From: Erpobdella octoculata
Taxonomy: Eukaryota > Annelida > Clitellata > Hirudinida > Erpobdellidae
Direction: 5' to 3'
Length of the DNA stretch: 64,000 nt
Assembly (NCBI GenBank): GCA_963978895.1
Contig: OZ022239.1
Coordinates: forward strand, 37,449,830 to 37,513,829
Below, in pieces: positions 22,691-35,310 of the stretch (position 1 is the first letter of the stretch; each line of letters starts with the position of its first letter). The notes below the pieces were generated by a model, which ran no database searches, was not told where the DNA came from, and worked only from the letters and a program-made list of their open reading frames with translations. A program made the position numbers and the translations under genes.

Positions 22691-25266
22691 TAATCTATGA
22701 AATATCTTGAGATTTGCCCTAGACTGTTTTGCTGCGACAAATCGAAATTAGTATGCATTTTTGAAGAGCTGCCATTTTTGGCACTTCGACATCAGCTCAT
22801 CAGCGGTGGTCAGCAGTCAGCAGTTGATAAAAATTAGTGCACGCAGGCATCTAATAAACATGATTTCGCAATTGTACACTGTCAGTCTGGAAGATGAAAA
22901 AAGGTGGCGCTGCGATTGCAAAATAATATAGAACGAAATTTTAAAAAATCTGTCATTTTGACGGGATATTTCTAGTATTTAATAAAACTATTCTGAACAA
23001 GTAAAACATTTGACGATTCACATTTACTTTCGGTTTTCAAAAGTAGAATTTACATTGAAGGTTTAAGACAGAGTAGGTACCATTCTAACTCGAACAATAG
23101 AATGTAGGTTTTTTCTATAAAAACCGCACAACTCTCTAGGGAGCAGGTAGTGTAGTTTCTATATCAAATGTAAACATTCTGTCATCCAGCTGCCACGCCT
23201 CCATGAAACCTGTTTTATTAAGAAAAACTAATATTTCTTAACAATGGTTTTCATTTACGTTATACGAAATATGAAAATGTATTGCTCAATTCTATCTGCT
23301 TATTAGACATGTTTTGCGTTGAAAACCTTAAAAAGTTTTCAAATTGTTGAATTAACAGACACACATCGTGGTTCAATGGTTAATTTCTCAAAACCAAAAT
23401 TTTCATGTTTGCGTTTCTAGAAAATAATAATAATTTATGCAAATTTGTTTTATTTAGAAATTAAGTGATTGATTTCATCTAAAAATCGTAGAAATTATTA
23501 AAAAGAACCCGGAATGTTATGAAATGTTTAGATTTACCTTTCCAATTTATTTTTTGGATAGAAAATCTTTTAAACAGCTCTAAATTGCTTGTTTTTTCCG
23601 TCAATGATATAGTTTTTTTATTTATCTAAAAACTTTATGTCTTTATATTTGTTTTGAAATATCTAACAGAAAATCAATTTACAGCAACACTATTTTGAAA
23701 AATCTATTTAATTTCTGTTTTCCTAATATTTTCAAATTTTGTATTCGCATAAATTTTGTCATAGGAGCTTCTACCATTTGAACGTAACCTAATAAATCAT
23801 ACGTTTAAAACAAGTTGTTTTAATTAACTATTAATTTTTAATCTACATTTTTACAGTTTAAATTTCAGTTTTTTTAATTAATAATTGTATAGACAGTTAT
23901 TAAATTTGCTAACCAAAATTATTAAATAAATTACAAAAATTGAAGTAGAAAAAATTCTGAACGTTATATTACCTATCGGCGTGGCTTCCAAGAAATAATT
24001 AAATTTTATTTTGCTTCTCAACAACACCTCCCTGAATTGCTCAACAAGGTTTTCATTGACATTTTTTAAATTAAAAACTTGTTTTATAAATATTTTTACA
24101 CAGTTCTGATAAACTTTAAATTTTTATCAATATGCTCTGGAAAATTATTTTGAAGTTTTTTTTTATACTTTTTCTACTCTTTTAAATAATAAAATTACTT
24201 AAATTATATTTAAAGGTGAAACTGTCTTTTAAATTTATTATGCGTGTATTAGCAAAAAATGCAATTAATACTTTTTTTTAGGTTTTTTAACAATTTTATT
24301 TCCTAAAATTTAAATACTTTAAAAACAGATTTGCAGAAAAATTTACCAAATCTGAATAGTTTTTTTTTAATAAGGTTTTTATAGAAAATATTGATACCAT
24401 AGAAACTTTATTTCAAACTTTTGTTATAATTCTCAGCAAGCCATTAGAAAATTAAATTTTGAAAACTGAACAATGCACTAAATTTAATTTAGTCAAATTT
24501 AAAATTATGAAATTTTACGACAAATAAACTATGGCAAACCAAAGTTTAGTACCTAAAAGAAAATATTATCGGTTAATGAAAAACAACACTGATTTATTTG
24601 CATTACAATATATTACTATATAGCTGGCATAATAATTTTTGCGGGCTAGCATTCAATAAAATGTTTTAATTCCTATACAAATAGGTGCAGATTCACCCAA
24701 AAAAAATAAAACGGGAAAAGAGAATATTTAGGGAAAAAATCAAGAACCAGTTTAAAAATAATTTTCAGGCGTGGGATTAATGTTGAAGTGAAATTAAAAG
24801 TTGTGTGGCTTTTCAAGAGAACCCAAGATTTGTTTTTTAACATTTAATGACCATCTTATCTTATTTCAACTCATATGACTTACTCGATACGTTTCGCATT
24901 GTGGACGCTCTCATGTGAGCAGGAAGCTTACTTTTTGCTAAAACTAATTTGTACGAAAGTGAACATGGCTTGACGTTTTTGACTCCGCTGTGTTTACAAT
25001 TCATCCAGTTGTTGTATAAAACACCGATTTATTGCCATCAATAAAACAAATCAGTTACTTGACTTGGCTTAGTGATAAAGAGTAGTACAGAACAGAAGCA
25101 ATACAGTAAAAACCAACTTGAGTGATCTCTGGAAAGACCCAACATCCAAAGTTTAGTGTGCTTCAAGAGGAAAGACAAAATCGGTTTTTTGGAGGAAACT
25201 GAGTTCGGTGTTTGAGATAGAAGTTCCTGTTACCAAGTTTTTGCAATTATCGAAATCTTATTTATA
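22691..25266. other. Intergenic, no feature seen
   Basis: AT-rich unique-looking DNA. The stretch near 24840-24900 (CATTTAATGACCATCTTATC) is shared in part with 53420-53470, indicating an unclassified dispersed repeat. Confidence 0.45.
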
Positions 25267-25551
25267 ACTAACGGGGTACCCGGCGTTGCCCGAGGTTTAA
25301 GAGGTTTCTTATCGTTTTTCTCTCGCTCCCGTTTCTTTCTCCTCTTCCCGTTTCCGCTTGCTCTCCCGTTCCCGGTCGCTTTCCGTTCCCGGTCGCTTTC
25401 TGCTCCCGGTCGCTTTCTGCTCCCGGTCGCTTTCCTGATCCCGGTTTTTTCCGTTCCCGGTCGCTTTCTTGTTCCCGGTCCATTTCCCGCTCTTGCTTGC
25501 TTTCCGTCCTCTGCTGCTTTTCCGTTTCCGCTTGCTTTTCCGTTTCAAGTA
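25267..25551 (-). mobile_element. Helitron 3'-end copy with GC-rich minisatellite, truncated
   Basis: The minus-strand 3' terminus at 25267 (..GGGCAACGCCGGGTACC then CGTTAGT) is followed by (CCCGGTCGCTTTC)-type repeats to 25551. No 5' terminus was found, so it is truncated. Confidence 0.6.
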
Positions 25552-26444
25552 TTAGTTATAAAAACAAATCACATAAAAATTGCAATTGAAAATATTTCCA
25601 AAAATCAGCAGCATTTGAAATAAATAGTTTAAACTCCATTGCACTCCAAGAAAGAGGAATTTCATAGATGCACTTATTTTGAAAACAGCAGCTGGAATTT
25701 GCACTTGTATTTAGGTGGAGCCAAGAAATGCTAATGGTAAAAGTGGTTTGAAGATGGCTTTGCTAAAAAATATAAATGAGAATGACATCAATGGCTATTA
25801 TACAAGTCCTTAATTATCATACATATATACATTTTTTGAATTACGAGATTATTCAGGGGTTCATCTTCAATTTATAATTTTTTTATTTTGGAGCTTTTTT
25901 TGGCTTTTTTCGTATATTTTGTTTCTAAAAATAAATAAATTTCCAACGTTTTGAAATAATATCCTTTGTGTTTTAACTTGTCTTCAATAACCTCAGAAGC
26001 CCGCACCGATCTATACTCATTGGAACATCTCCACTCGTACCTCATGATATAATTCGAAGTCTTAAACATGTTGCATTAACAACACGTTTGAAGACAACCC
26101 CTGCACAACAGGCTATTATTATTGAATTTTTGATATCTGAAAAAAATGCAGCAGTGGGTTAACTTTGGAGTTTTGAAAACACTTGAGAATCAGCTGTGTA
26201 AGAAAAAATACGCCAACAAATGTCCAATGCTGATTGATAGCGTGGTTTTGCTACAGCTAATGGAAGATTCCACGTTAGAACTGGGAGTCAATTGCAGTGC
26301 TTAGTTTGAAAACGTTGGTATATATTTGAAACGTTTTTTATCAGTTTACGACCCCATAAGCAAGACACGATTGTTGTGACAGAATGTTTTTTGGAACACC
26401 TGAAAATTTGCGGTGCCGGGACGAAAGTTAGTGTCAGTGCGTGG

Positions 26445-26774
26445 TGCAGTCGTCTGTTAGAGATCAGTGCGTGGTGCAGTCGTCTGTTAGAGATCAGTGC
26501 GTGGTGCAGTTGTCTGTTAGAGATCAGTGCGTGGTGCAGTCGTCTGTTAGAGATCAGTGCGTGGTGCAGTCGTCTGTTAGAGATCAGTGGGTGGTGCAGT
26601 TGTCTGTTAGAGATCAGTGCGTGGTGCAGTTGTCTGTTAGAGATCAGTGCGTGGTGCAGTTGTCTGTTAGAGATCAGTGCGTGGTGCAGTCGTCTGTTAG
26701 AGATCAGTGCGTGGTGCAGTCGTCTGTTAGAGATCAGTGCGTGGTGCAGTCGTCTGTTAGAGATCAGTGGGTGC
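26445..26774 (+). repeat. 30-bp minisatellite, eleven units
   Basis: Unit CAGTGCGTGGTGCAGTCGTC plus TGTTAGAGAT. All eleven copies are identical apart from two sites: CG/TG in 'AGTCGTC' and C/G in 'GTGCGTGG'. Because 30 is a multiple of three, several frames stay open on both strands. No start context, splice structure or homology supports a protein. Confidence 0.97.
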
Positions 26775-26799
26775 AATCGTCTGGACCTGACTTAGTCGC

Positions 26800-29700
26800 A
26801 ACTGGGTTGTAGTGGAGCTAGCGGAGTTTAATTAAAATTTAATTCTTAAAGACCTCTATACATTTTATACTTTGTATAATGATCTGAAACCTGAATTCAG
26901 CAGTTTAGCTTGAAGTTAATAAAAAATTATGCATAAAAAGTATTTAGCAACGTTTGAAACATATGAACAAAAGCATAGGTTCTTTCTTTGTTGTCTGTTC
27001 ACATATTGCCTTGTGAAAAATGTTTGAATAAACGAATCCGAGAGCTTTAAAAATTTATTAAATGAGTTTTAAAAGTAATAACAATTTAAACACATCAAAT
27101 GCTCGTTAATTAAAAAAAATTAAAATTTTGTTTTTTTTTAAACATCACAACTTGGCGCACACCATCATTATTGGTCAAGAGTGTTGTATTGCCCATCGAC
27201 ATCAGCATGGCACGACTACACTTGGTGAGTTGATATAAGCGCTGTAGATATTTTATTAAAAACTATAATAAATAATAATAATGTTTTTCATTTGAATTTT
27301 TACACTGTGTTCAATGATCTACATTAACATTAACATGACAGAAAATTAAAATTCTGATAAATTTCAAGTTTCATAAATTAAAAAGTGAAAAAAAAACGAC
27401 CAAACATTTCTGAAGAGATTTATCTCCAACAGAAAAAAATTTGTGACGCATGCGACTGCGTGTAATATAACAAGCTTGAAAGGTTCGAAGCAGCGAATCG
27501 ATGCAATTTTGTCGTCACATTGACACCAGAAGCTCCTCACTTATAAAGGTTTTCCTTCTTTACATCATCAGCTGCTGGTAAACATTTTTCACTTTTATGT
27601 TTGTTGTTATTCTTCTTTATAGCGTTCCAGGTAGGTCTTCTTTATTTATTCAATTACCTGCATTAATTATTTGTTTATTATTTATTCCAATCTTAAAAAA
27701 AATGTTATTTTTTGCACTTGTTTTGTAAAAGAATTTGAAGTGCAAATTACTTAAGTAAATTTTTCGTAGTTTTTTTAAAATCATTTTTATAAATGGTTAT
27801 AGAAAAATCTTAGCCGTCAATCACATTAAAATAAAATTAGTTGTTATTTCATTACATTCCAAATGTCTCATTGCAGTGTAGCGCGTTGCTTAACGGACGT
27901 TAAACTTTGACATGAACACTAAAAACCTTACGATGTAGAAGCAAATTTTGTGCATAATCCCAACGACTGAGAACATCCGAACCTCGTAATTGAAATAATT
28001 CTCCTTCCTAATTGAACCAATATTTCGTGTTTAACGTGTCGTGTGCAATACAAAGTGCCGCTCTCGTTCATACTTTATAACTAATTTAACCAAGTAAACC
28101 ATTTTGTCGAGTTCCGAAAAGTCGAAATTTGTTTTAATTTATAATAAAATTTCAAGGAATAATAAGAAAAATTAATTAGCAACAAAACTGTTTAAATAAA
28201 ATGCCAGATGAAATATTCGAACGAACTTTTAAGCTTTTCAGTTGGAGATTGTTTTTTATTCGATAAGAAGATTTAATGTGTTTTAATGACGACGGCTCAA
28301 ACGTATCGAGCAGAATTAGGCACAGATTTAAAAATATTTCTTTTCAAATTGTTTTTTTTTAAATTCTGCGTAGAAAAATTTAATGAGTTTTTTTGGGTGC
28401 GAAAATGTTTTAAAGTTTTTGTTTTTCTCATGAAAATGGATAAAATACGTTTTTCTGATTTGCTGCTTTTACTCTTTAAAATATAAAATTTTCAAATAAT
28501 AAATAAAATAATTAAGACAATTTCTGTTGCGAATAAGATGCACAGTGGTGGTCAGTTTCCTGGTTTCGTTAAGCACCGATCATCACAGTGGACTTGTTCA
28601 TCTTGTTTGTACACCTGAGATGCACGTCTTGTAAAATGAAAATATAAATGCTGCTCTCGTGTGGCGTACACACTGCAAAACATCTCTGCACAATATATTA
28701 CCATTTTCTAGCACATGTGAACAATAGAATTTGTATAACATCGAGCCATCTTGCTGTGTCAATAACCTATTTCTTATCATTCTTGAATTTTGCATTAAAC
28801 TGTTCGGAAATTTGGTGAAAAGGGTGTTTGAATTTTGATCCATACAGCGGCATCACAGATAGGAGATTGATATTAAAAAAAAATCACAATAAGTTTCTTT
28901 CTTGGTTGTCTAAAGAATCATAGATGTCAAAAATCAAAATATTTATAAACGTCCATAGAAAAAGTAGATAAAATTGATATTTCCATCAGCTCTGATTTAT
29001 ATACAAAATGGTTGACAGGTCGAAAGCAGTGCATGAGGAATGAATTTAAGAAACTTGTTTTGGGTTTACATAATTTATAAGACAGAAACTGCCAAAAAAG
29101 TTATAATTGTGTCAAAGCTCGTATACCTAGAATATAGAACTTTTAAAGATATTGATGTTCATGGAGCAGTGTAAAACATTGTCTGAGGAAAAAGGGATTT
29201 TTTTTTTTAAATACAACTTATAATGTGATTAGAATTGCTATAATACAATTTTTTCATTTGAAATAACTAAAAAATCAAAAATCCAATACAATCAAAAATT
29301 TAAAAAAAATTATTTTAAACAACAGAGGTATGTTTAAAAAATACGAAACAACGTAACGTTGAAAACGACCTGTCTCTAACTTAAAATGTAACAGAAACTG
29401 TAAATGGAACTGAAAATGAGAAGCAGTAACATGACATAATTCATCCAGCAATTCTTAAACAAGCTAAAAATCCAAAAAACTCACGTACGGTGCTTGACGA
29501 GTCGTGTAAGATGTATTGAACATCATTATTAAAAACATCTTAGAAAAACCAAAACGTTTAATACTTTTTCTGGATATCGTGCTTAGATTTAGGAGACAAA
29601 ATTGGCGTTGTTGCAGACGTTAGAAAAACCTTAAAAATGATTTAAGTGAATGGTAAAAATTTTTATATTTCTAAGAACAATAAAAATAACCCAGAGGCAA

Positions 29701-30271
29701 AAAGCATCAACACAGAATATATTCTGTAATATTGATAATGTAATTGTAGTTGTTTGGAGAGCTGGTTAGTAATCGAGCTTCACCTAAAACTTGTTTTTAG
29801 TAAACACGTAGTTTTATCTTAATAGCAGATATTGTCTCTTTAAATGATTAAATGGATTTTTGTGTAACTTCAACAAACAAATATACAGAGTACGAAAAGT
29901 TTAAAAACCGAGAATAAAGTAACAAAATTAACGGTTCACTCAACAGAATGATATTATTTTCAAAGAGAAAAATGTTACAGAAACTTAATTTTAATGACAT
30001 GTGATTTTAATTTTAATTATTTTGTTTAAAATATTAAGAACGTTTTAAAAAAAAGATGTTGCCATGCTCAAGGAAATTGTTTAATTTGTTCACTAAGCCA
30101 AAAGTCAACTAAGGCTTTGTTTAATAATTTGTGATGAAAAAATACTAAAAATACTGACTATAAAGTTAGAAATTAGCATGTTTTAATACAGTCTCTAAGC
30201 AATGATGTGATTTTATTGCGCCAGCCAAAACGCTTGCCTTTGCCAACCAAATAATTTAAATTGCCATCCAG

Positions 30272-30275
<4 letters not shown>
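26800..30275. other. Intergenic, no confident feature
   Basis: AT-rich. A TATAAAG at 27543 and a donor-like GTGAGT after an open stretch at 27150-27225 were noted but nothing supports a gene. No repeat class recognised. Confidence 0.4.

Positions 30276-30353
<78 letters not shown>
30276..30353 (+). repeat. (AT)n microsatellite
   Basis: Pure dinucleotide run of about 78 bp immediately upstream of the left LINE. Confidence 0.97.
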
Positions 30354-30354
<1 letters not shown>

Positions 30355-30763
30355 TTTACCGTCCAAAACAATTTACTAGTTTGACTACACCAGCCAAAAT
30401 TTCTTTATTTAAACGGTCTACTGGAACTTTTAGTTGTCTTTTTTGAGAGCGACCGCAACAGGGTATTTGGTCGAACAGCAAGTTAAGCACTTTGTGAGTT
30501 CTGCTTGATGGCGAGACCCTGAGATCATTAAAGAACAACAAATAGGCCCTTGTTGAAACATGGCATGATGATGCTTCAAGTCCTGATCTGATTATTTGCG
30601 CTCCACCGGGATTCCGATTTTTGGAAAAGGCAAGACCACGTAAAAAAGAACTTTCGCTTTTTTCTAATCATGGAGGAGTCTGTCTCATGTTTGATGACTC
30701 ATTGTATGCAAGACCGCTACAACTCCAAAGCTACACGACGTTTGAGGTACTAGCTGCCTATAC

Positions 30764-31306
30764 CATATATATAGAATAGATATATCGGCCCGCCTGTTGT
30801 TTAGGAAGGCTTTTAGCGAGGCAGCCTAGTAGACCGTAGATACGAAACGAAGAACTGATAGTTACAACCGTATAGTAACTTAATCAAGTATTTTTTTAAT
30901 AGAAAAAAAAGAATTTTTTATGTACAAAATAAATTTTTAACTTTATAAAAATTAACAAATTTTTTTTATAAAAATTTCAGTTGACATTGAATTTTATTTA
31001 GTTCGATGGTCTATTTATGTCTATTTAACGTCGCCTGTGTTATCGGTAAATTAGAATTGTATATTTCTTATGTCGGATATCGCGTTAAATTAAAATAAAG
31101 CTCATATCAACTACTTTTAGCTATAAGAAATCGACGTTTCTGTTTCTTACAAACCGGAGTTTAGTCTCCGCTGTCGTACCAAAATAGATTAATACAAATA
31201 ATGAATATTCATGTAACCAAAAAGACTCTAAATCGTTTTTTCGGAGGCCATCTTGGCATCTCGCTCAAAACCTGCTCATCTCCGATATATCTATTCTATA
31301 TATATG
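30764..31306 (+). mobile_element. 543-bp MITE inserted in the LINE, 25-bp perfect terminal inverted repeats
   Basis: Left and right ends are perfect inverted repeats of 25 bp starting CATATATATAGAATAGATA. The 8-bp direct repeat GCCTATAC flanks it (30756-30763 and 31307-31314). Removing the insertion and one duplication restores an unbroken endonuclease frame across the site. No internal coding. An 8-bp duplication with CA ends suggests hAT ancestry, but this is inference. Confidence 0.88.
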
Positions 31307-31315
31307 GCCTATACT

Positions 31316-33598
31316 TACCGCGCTGGATTCAACGCCATCGTCGTCGTCCTATACAGACCAGGTTCTTGTGATGCATCGGGTGCGTTCTTCAACGATCGAA
31401 ACGACCTACTTGAGCGTTTGGCTCAGTTTTCAGCGCCGCTGATAATAACTGGCGGTTTTAACATTCATGTCAATGTAGTCAATAACACAGACGCTAGAAA
31501 ACTATTAGACATTTTGATGAAACATGGTCTACTATAACATGTGAAGTCAGCCACTCACCGCCAGAGACATACGTTAGACTTGATCATCACGCGTGACGAC
31601 CAGCGCGTGCACGTGCTCTCGGTGGACCTGATTGTGACTGTCGCCGATCATTTACTTCATTACCCACATCTCATTCAGCTCGACGCTGGCGCAATTTCGA
31701 TGTTGATGCATTTGTCCTAGATCTTGAAAAAACTGAACTAGTGAACGCTCCATCCGAAGACGTTGCCATAGCGTTCCGACAATACGACTCGACACTCACG
31801 GATTTGCTGAATACGCATGCACCATTGTCGACAAAAAGCATGTCAACAAACGAATATCATTTTGCTGGTTTGACAGCAACTGTCGTGAGGCCAAAAGAAA
31901 TACACGCCGGCTGGAACGGAGGTATCGCAGAATGCATACCGACGTCTCCCTGGCAGCTTGGCCACCTCGCCAGAAATAGTCAAAGCTGTCAGTGAGCGAT
32001 TTTGCAGCGTTCTTCAACAATAAGATCGCTACTATACGTGCATCAACCGCGTCCGCTACTGGGCCGGACATCTCGCCACGTCTTGTACCACCTCTCAGTC
32101 GTTTCGAGGCATGTACGGTGCCGGAAATCGAGAGGTTAATCAGGACGACGCCAGCAAAGTCTTGCTCCTTGGATCCGATTCCTGGCTGCTCAACAAAATC
32201 ATTCTACATATAGCCACAACAATCTGTTACTTATGCAATCTGTCAATGCAAACGGGTGTTTTTCCTCTTTCCCTAAAACAGGCCCGAGTTCTACCACACC
32301 TCAAAAAATCAAACCTAGACCCATCTCCAACCTGTCATACCTGTCAAAAGTTGTTAAGAGAGTTGTCGCCAACCGTGTCTTGTCTCACATGTCAAATCTG
32401 CCTACCGTCCATTTCATTCTACGGAAGCGGCTCTTTTGTCCGTCCACAACAGTTTAGTTCGTGCCATCAATGGTGGGCGGGTTTCTGTGCTCATGCTTTT
32501 GGACCTGAGTGCAGCGTTCGACACAGTAGACCACTCAATACTTCTGTCTTTACTTGCCAGCCGTTTCTCTTCAACCGATACTGCACTCAGTTGGTTTCGG
32601 TCTTATCTGAGTGACCGTGCGCAGTCATTCGTTTAGGCTGACAGTTGACTGTGGTGTGCCCCAAGGATCAGTCCTGAGACCTCTAGTGTTTACAGCATAT
32701 ACGGAGGAGATCAGCGAGCTACTGGCGAATTACAACATCAAATCCCATTTATACGCTGACGACACCCAGCTGTACACCGACTGCCCAATTGAAGAAATAG
32801 ACGCAGCTAGAAAGCGTATATCCGACTGCGTCACGGAGATAATGAGCTGGTGTGCATCTCGTCGCTTGCAGCTAAATACAGGAAAAACAGAGATCATCTG
32901 GTTTGGATCGCGGGCTAGCCTGGCCAAACTGAGAAATCGAGACTGCACAATACGAGCCGGATCGGAATCGGCTAAGCCGTCAACGGTTGTGCGTGACCTG
33001 GGTGTCCGACTGTATTCTAATTTAACAATGAAACAGCACATCGCCAACGAGTCAGCTTCTTGCTTCTACCGCCTGCGCCGTCTTCGACAGATTCGTCGGC
33101 ATGTTGGAGCGGAAGTTACAGTAAAGCTAGTGCTGGCATAAGTTATTTCTAGGCTGGATTACTGTAACTCGCTGCTGGCTGGATTACCACAAAGTTCACT
33201 TGAACCGATACAGCGTGTACAGAATACTGCTGTGCGGTTAATTTTCCAGCTCGGCGCACGTGACCACGTTACGACGAGCATGTATCAATTACACTTGTTG
33301 CCAATAAAATGGCGAATACAATTCAAACTCTCCATAATAATGCACTCAATCTACTATGAAAAATGTCCTCAATATTCTACTGTCGTTGGCGGGCAATGCC
33401 TCACGTTCTGGCCTGCAATCGGCCAACTCATCAACATTCACCATACCTCTTCTCCTCACAAAACTCGGTGAACGGGGTTTTTCATACTCTGGTCCCGCGG
33501 CATGGAACGCCCTTCCGTCAGAGATTCGCGAAACAGCGGATCCTCTCTCCTTCAGAGAAAAACTAAAAACATACCTCTTCAATAGTGCCTTTTTCTAA
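31316..33598 (+). pseudogene. LINE ORF2 endonuclease/reverse transcriptase, frameshifted
   Basis: The reading frame is scattered over several open segments. Endonuclease C-part, about 31316-31537, has VVVLYRPGS and an FNIH site where families usually have DFNIH, so a catalytic Asp is lost (GGFNIH). RT palm: LLDLSAAFDTVDH at about 32495-32535, GVPQGSV at about 32653, and catalytic HLYADDTQLY at about 32746-32775. The thumb and tail follow at 32900-33598. Stops and shifts near 31538, 31995, 32213, 32636 and 33141 make it non-functional. On retrotransposition such proteins nick the target and copy the RNA. Confidence 0.88.
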
Positions 33599-33699
33599 CT
33601 TTTAATCCAACGTTTTTTTATATCTTGCTACATTTATTATTTGTATTTAACTCTTTTTGTTCTATACCCGTGAACAATACACGATTGTAATGCGCCTAT

Positions 33700-34050
33700 G
33701 TTTTTTACCAATGCTTTTATTAACTCGTCGTCTCTGTTTGTTTTTCTGTCTGTCTGTTTGTTTCTCTGTCTGTTTCAAATCTTGCAATCAATTTTTGAGT
33801 CACTTCCTGATGATAGATTTTTTTCAAATTTTGCATACATGCTCAAAATAGAAGACAATGCAATATTCAATTATTAGTTTTACAATAAGTCAATTAATTT
33901 AGTTAATTTTAATTAATTTCGATATTTCGATATAATTAAGATATTTCGACTTTAATATAAAATAAAAGAGTAATATAAGAAAAAATTGATTGCAAAATTT
34001 GTGTTTTAATTACATATAAAAGCATTGGGTTTTAAAAATTCGTTTTTAAT
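33700..34050. repeat. Dispersed repeat R1, copy B
   Basis: Reverse-complement copy of the repeat at 1848-2250, starting ACCAATGCTTTTATTAAC and containing GAGTCACTTCCTGATGATAG. It fills the gap between the 3' ends of two LINEs. Confidence 0.8.
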
Positions 34051-34770
34051 TTACTTGTTTAGTAATGGGTGCAATATAAATTACTTTATAATAATAATAC
34101 ACGTGTTGATTTCATGTAGTCGTCTTTGTTGAAAACAAGCTTTCGGACGCCCAGTCTCTACTAATCAAACGACTGAATTTATATTTTGGATTGTTCTTGG
34201 TGGTGTCGTCCTGTTTTGAAACTGTCACATAACAAGGTAACATAAGAATTCGTTTCTTAGCCACGAATAGGCCACGCACCAGTCCGTATGCGAATGCAAG
34301 GAACACTGCATGAACGCTTGCAGTTGCTGGCTAGGGAAACTATTTCGAATAAAAACTCAACTAATTTTTTAGCAAATCTTTTTCATAATTTTGAATAATT
34401 ATTGTAATTGCATTTTGTACTGTAATTTGTGTTTTAATGTTAATTTGTAACACGTTGAAATAGACCTGAGTTATAAGCTAGTTTTGTTAAATATTTCAGT
34501 TGACACAATGAATTTGAATTTAAATTTGTTTATTGTCAGAACCAAAAATATAAAACGTCTATAGAATCTAGCAATAAAAAAATTAATAAGTCTGAAAGTT
34601 ATATTTTTGATGAAGAGGAGCTACATCAGGCTCCTCTATACTGACAGAAGCTGGAGGACTCGCAACTCCTAAGAGATGCGATCTTTGAAAGCGTTTACTG
34701 TCGGGGCGTCAATTGTGTATTGCGTAAGCGCATTCCATGGGGCGACAATCCGGTTTGTGAAGAAATTGTA

Positions 34771-35304
34771 TCACTTTTCGCAACCTGTGACATACTGGTG
34801 CTCCAATTTACAGTTGTGTCCACGCAGGTTGTATGCCGTGTGACCGGCTGCTGGAGTTTGCAGAACGAAAAAGCTGACGTCGTCAATGTTGCGGGCAATT
34901 TTGAACTGCTCGATCAGGTCACCTCTCGAACGGCGGTCTTGTAGCGTTGTGATTCCAAGCTGTTGCAGACGATGTTCATAGGGCTGATGTCTTAGTATTG
35001 CTATGATTTTTGCTGCCCGACGTTGGACCTGCTCAAGAAGATAATTATCGCCCTTTTGATAAGGCGACATAGATTGAACAGCAAATTCAAGATGTGGGCG
35101 GACGTAGGAGAGGTAAAGTGTACGCCACAGCATGAGGCTGCGGCTGCGGAAAGCTTTTCTGAGTCGGCTGAGCAAATGATTGGCTGATGACGCTGCTTTT
35201 TTGACCTGTGCTCGGACCTTTAGATCATTTGAGACGAGAACACCAAGATCACGTTCAACTTTTGTGACTTCGAGTGGTCGCCGCGTGCCGTCAATATGTC
35301 TCAT
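34771..35304 (-). CDS. LINE reverse transcriptase, thumb and C-terminal part
   Basis: A 177-codon frame with ERDLGVLVSNDLKVRAQV, YVRPHLEFAVQSMSPY, EQVQRRAAKII and L.TLQDRRSRGDL, all typical of CR1-like RT C-termini. Continues in another frame to 34695. Confidence 0.88.
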   Translation of the reverse strand: MRHIDGTRRPLEVTKVERDLGVLVSNDLKVRAQVKKAASSANHLLSRLRKAFRSRSLMLWRTLYLSYVRPHLEFAVQSMSPYQKGDNYLLEQVQRRAAKIIAILRHQPYEHRLQQLGITTLQDRRSRGDLIEQFKIARNIDDVSFFVLQTPAAGHTAYNLRGHNCKLEHQYVTGCEK

Positions 35305-35310
35305 AGAGTA

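Larger units (their letters stand above)
30480..33700 (+). mobile_element. LINE retrotransposon (L2/CR1-like), 5'-truncated, interrupted by a MITE
   Basis: Runs from an endonuclease N-terminal part (ETWHDDASSPD at about 30554; GGVCLMFDDSLYARPL) through a 543-bp insertion at 30764-31306, the endonuclease rest (VVVLYRPGS, GFNIH), RT, and a C-terminal GERGFSYSGPAAWNALPSE block ending at 33598. The first part of ORF2 and any ORF1 are missing. The 3' side abuts dispersed repeat R1. Confidence 0.88.

Noticed and set aside
26288..26812. Repeat protein with SAWCSRLLEI or HHALISNRRL units
   Set aside because: A 30-bp minisatellite without stops gives parallel open frames on both strands; no start, splice or homology supports translation.
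27150..27232. Histidine-rich open stretch ending at a GTGAGT donor
   Set aside because: No acceptor precedes it and no matching downstream exon was found.
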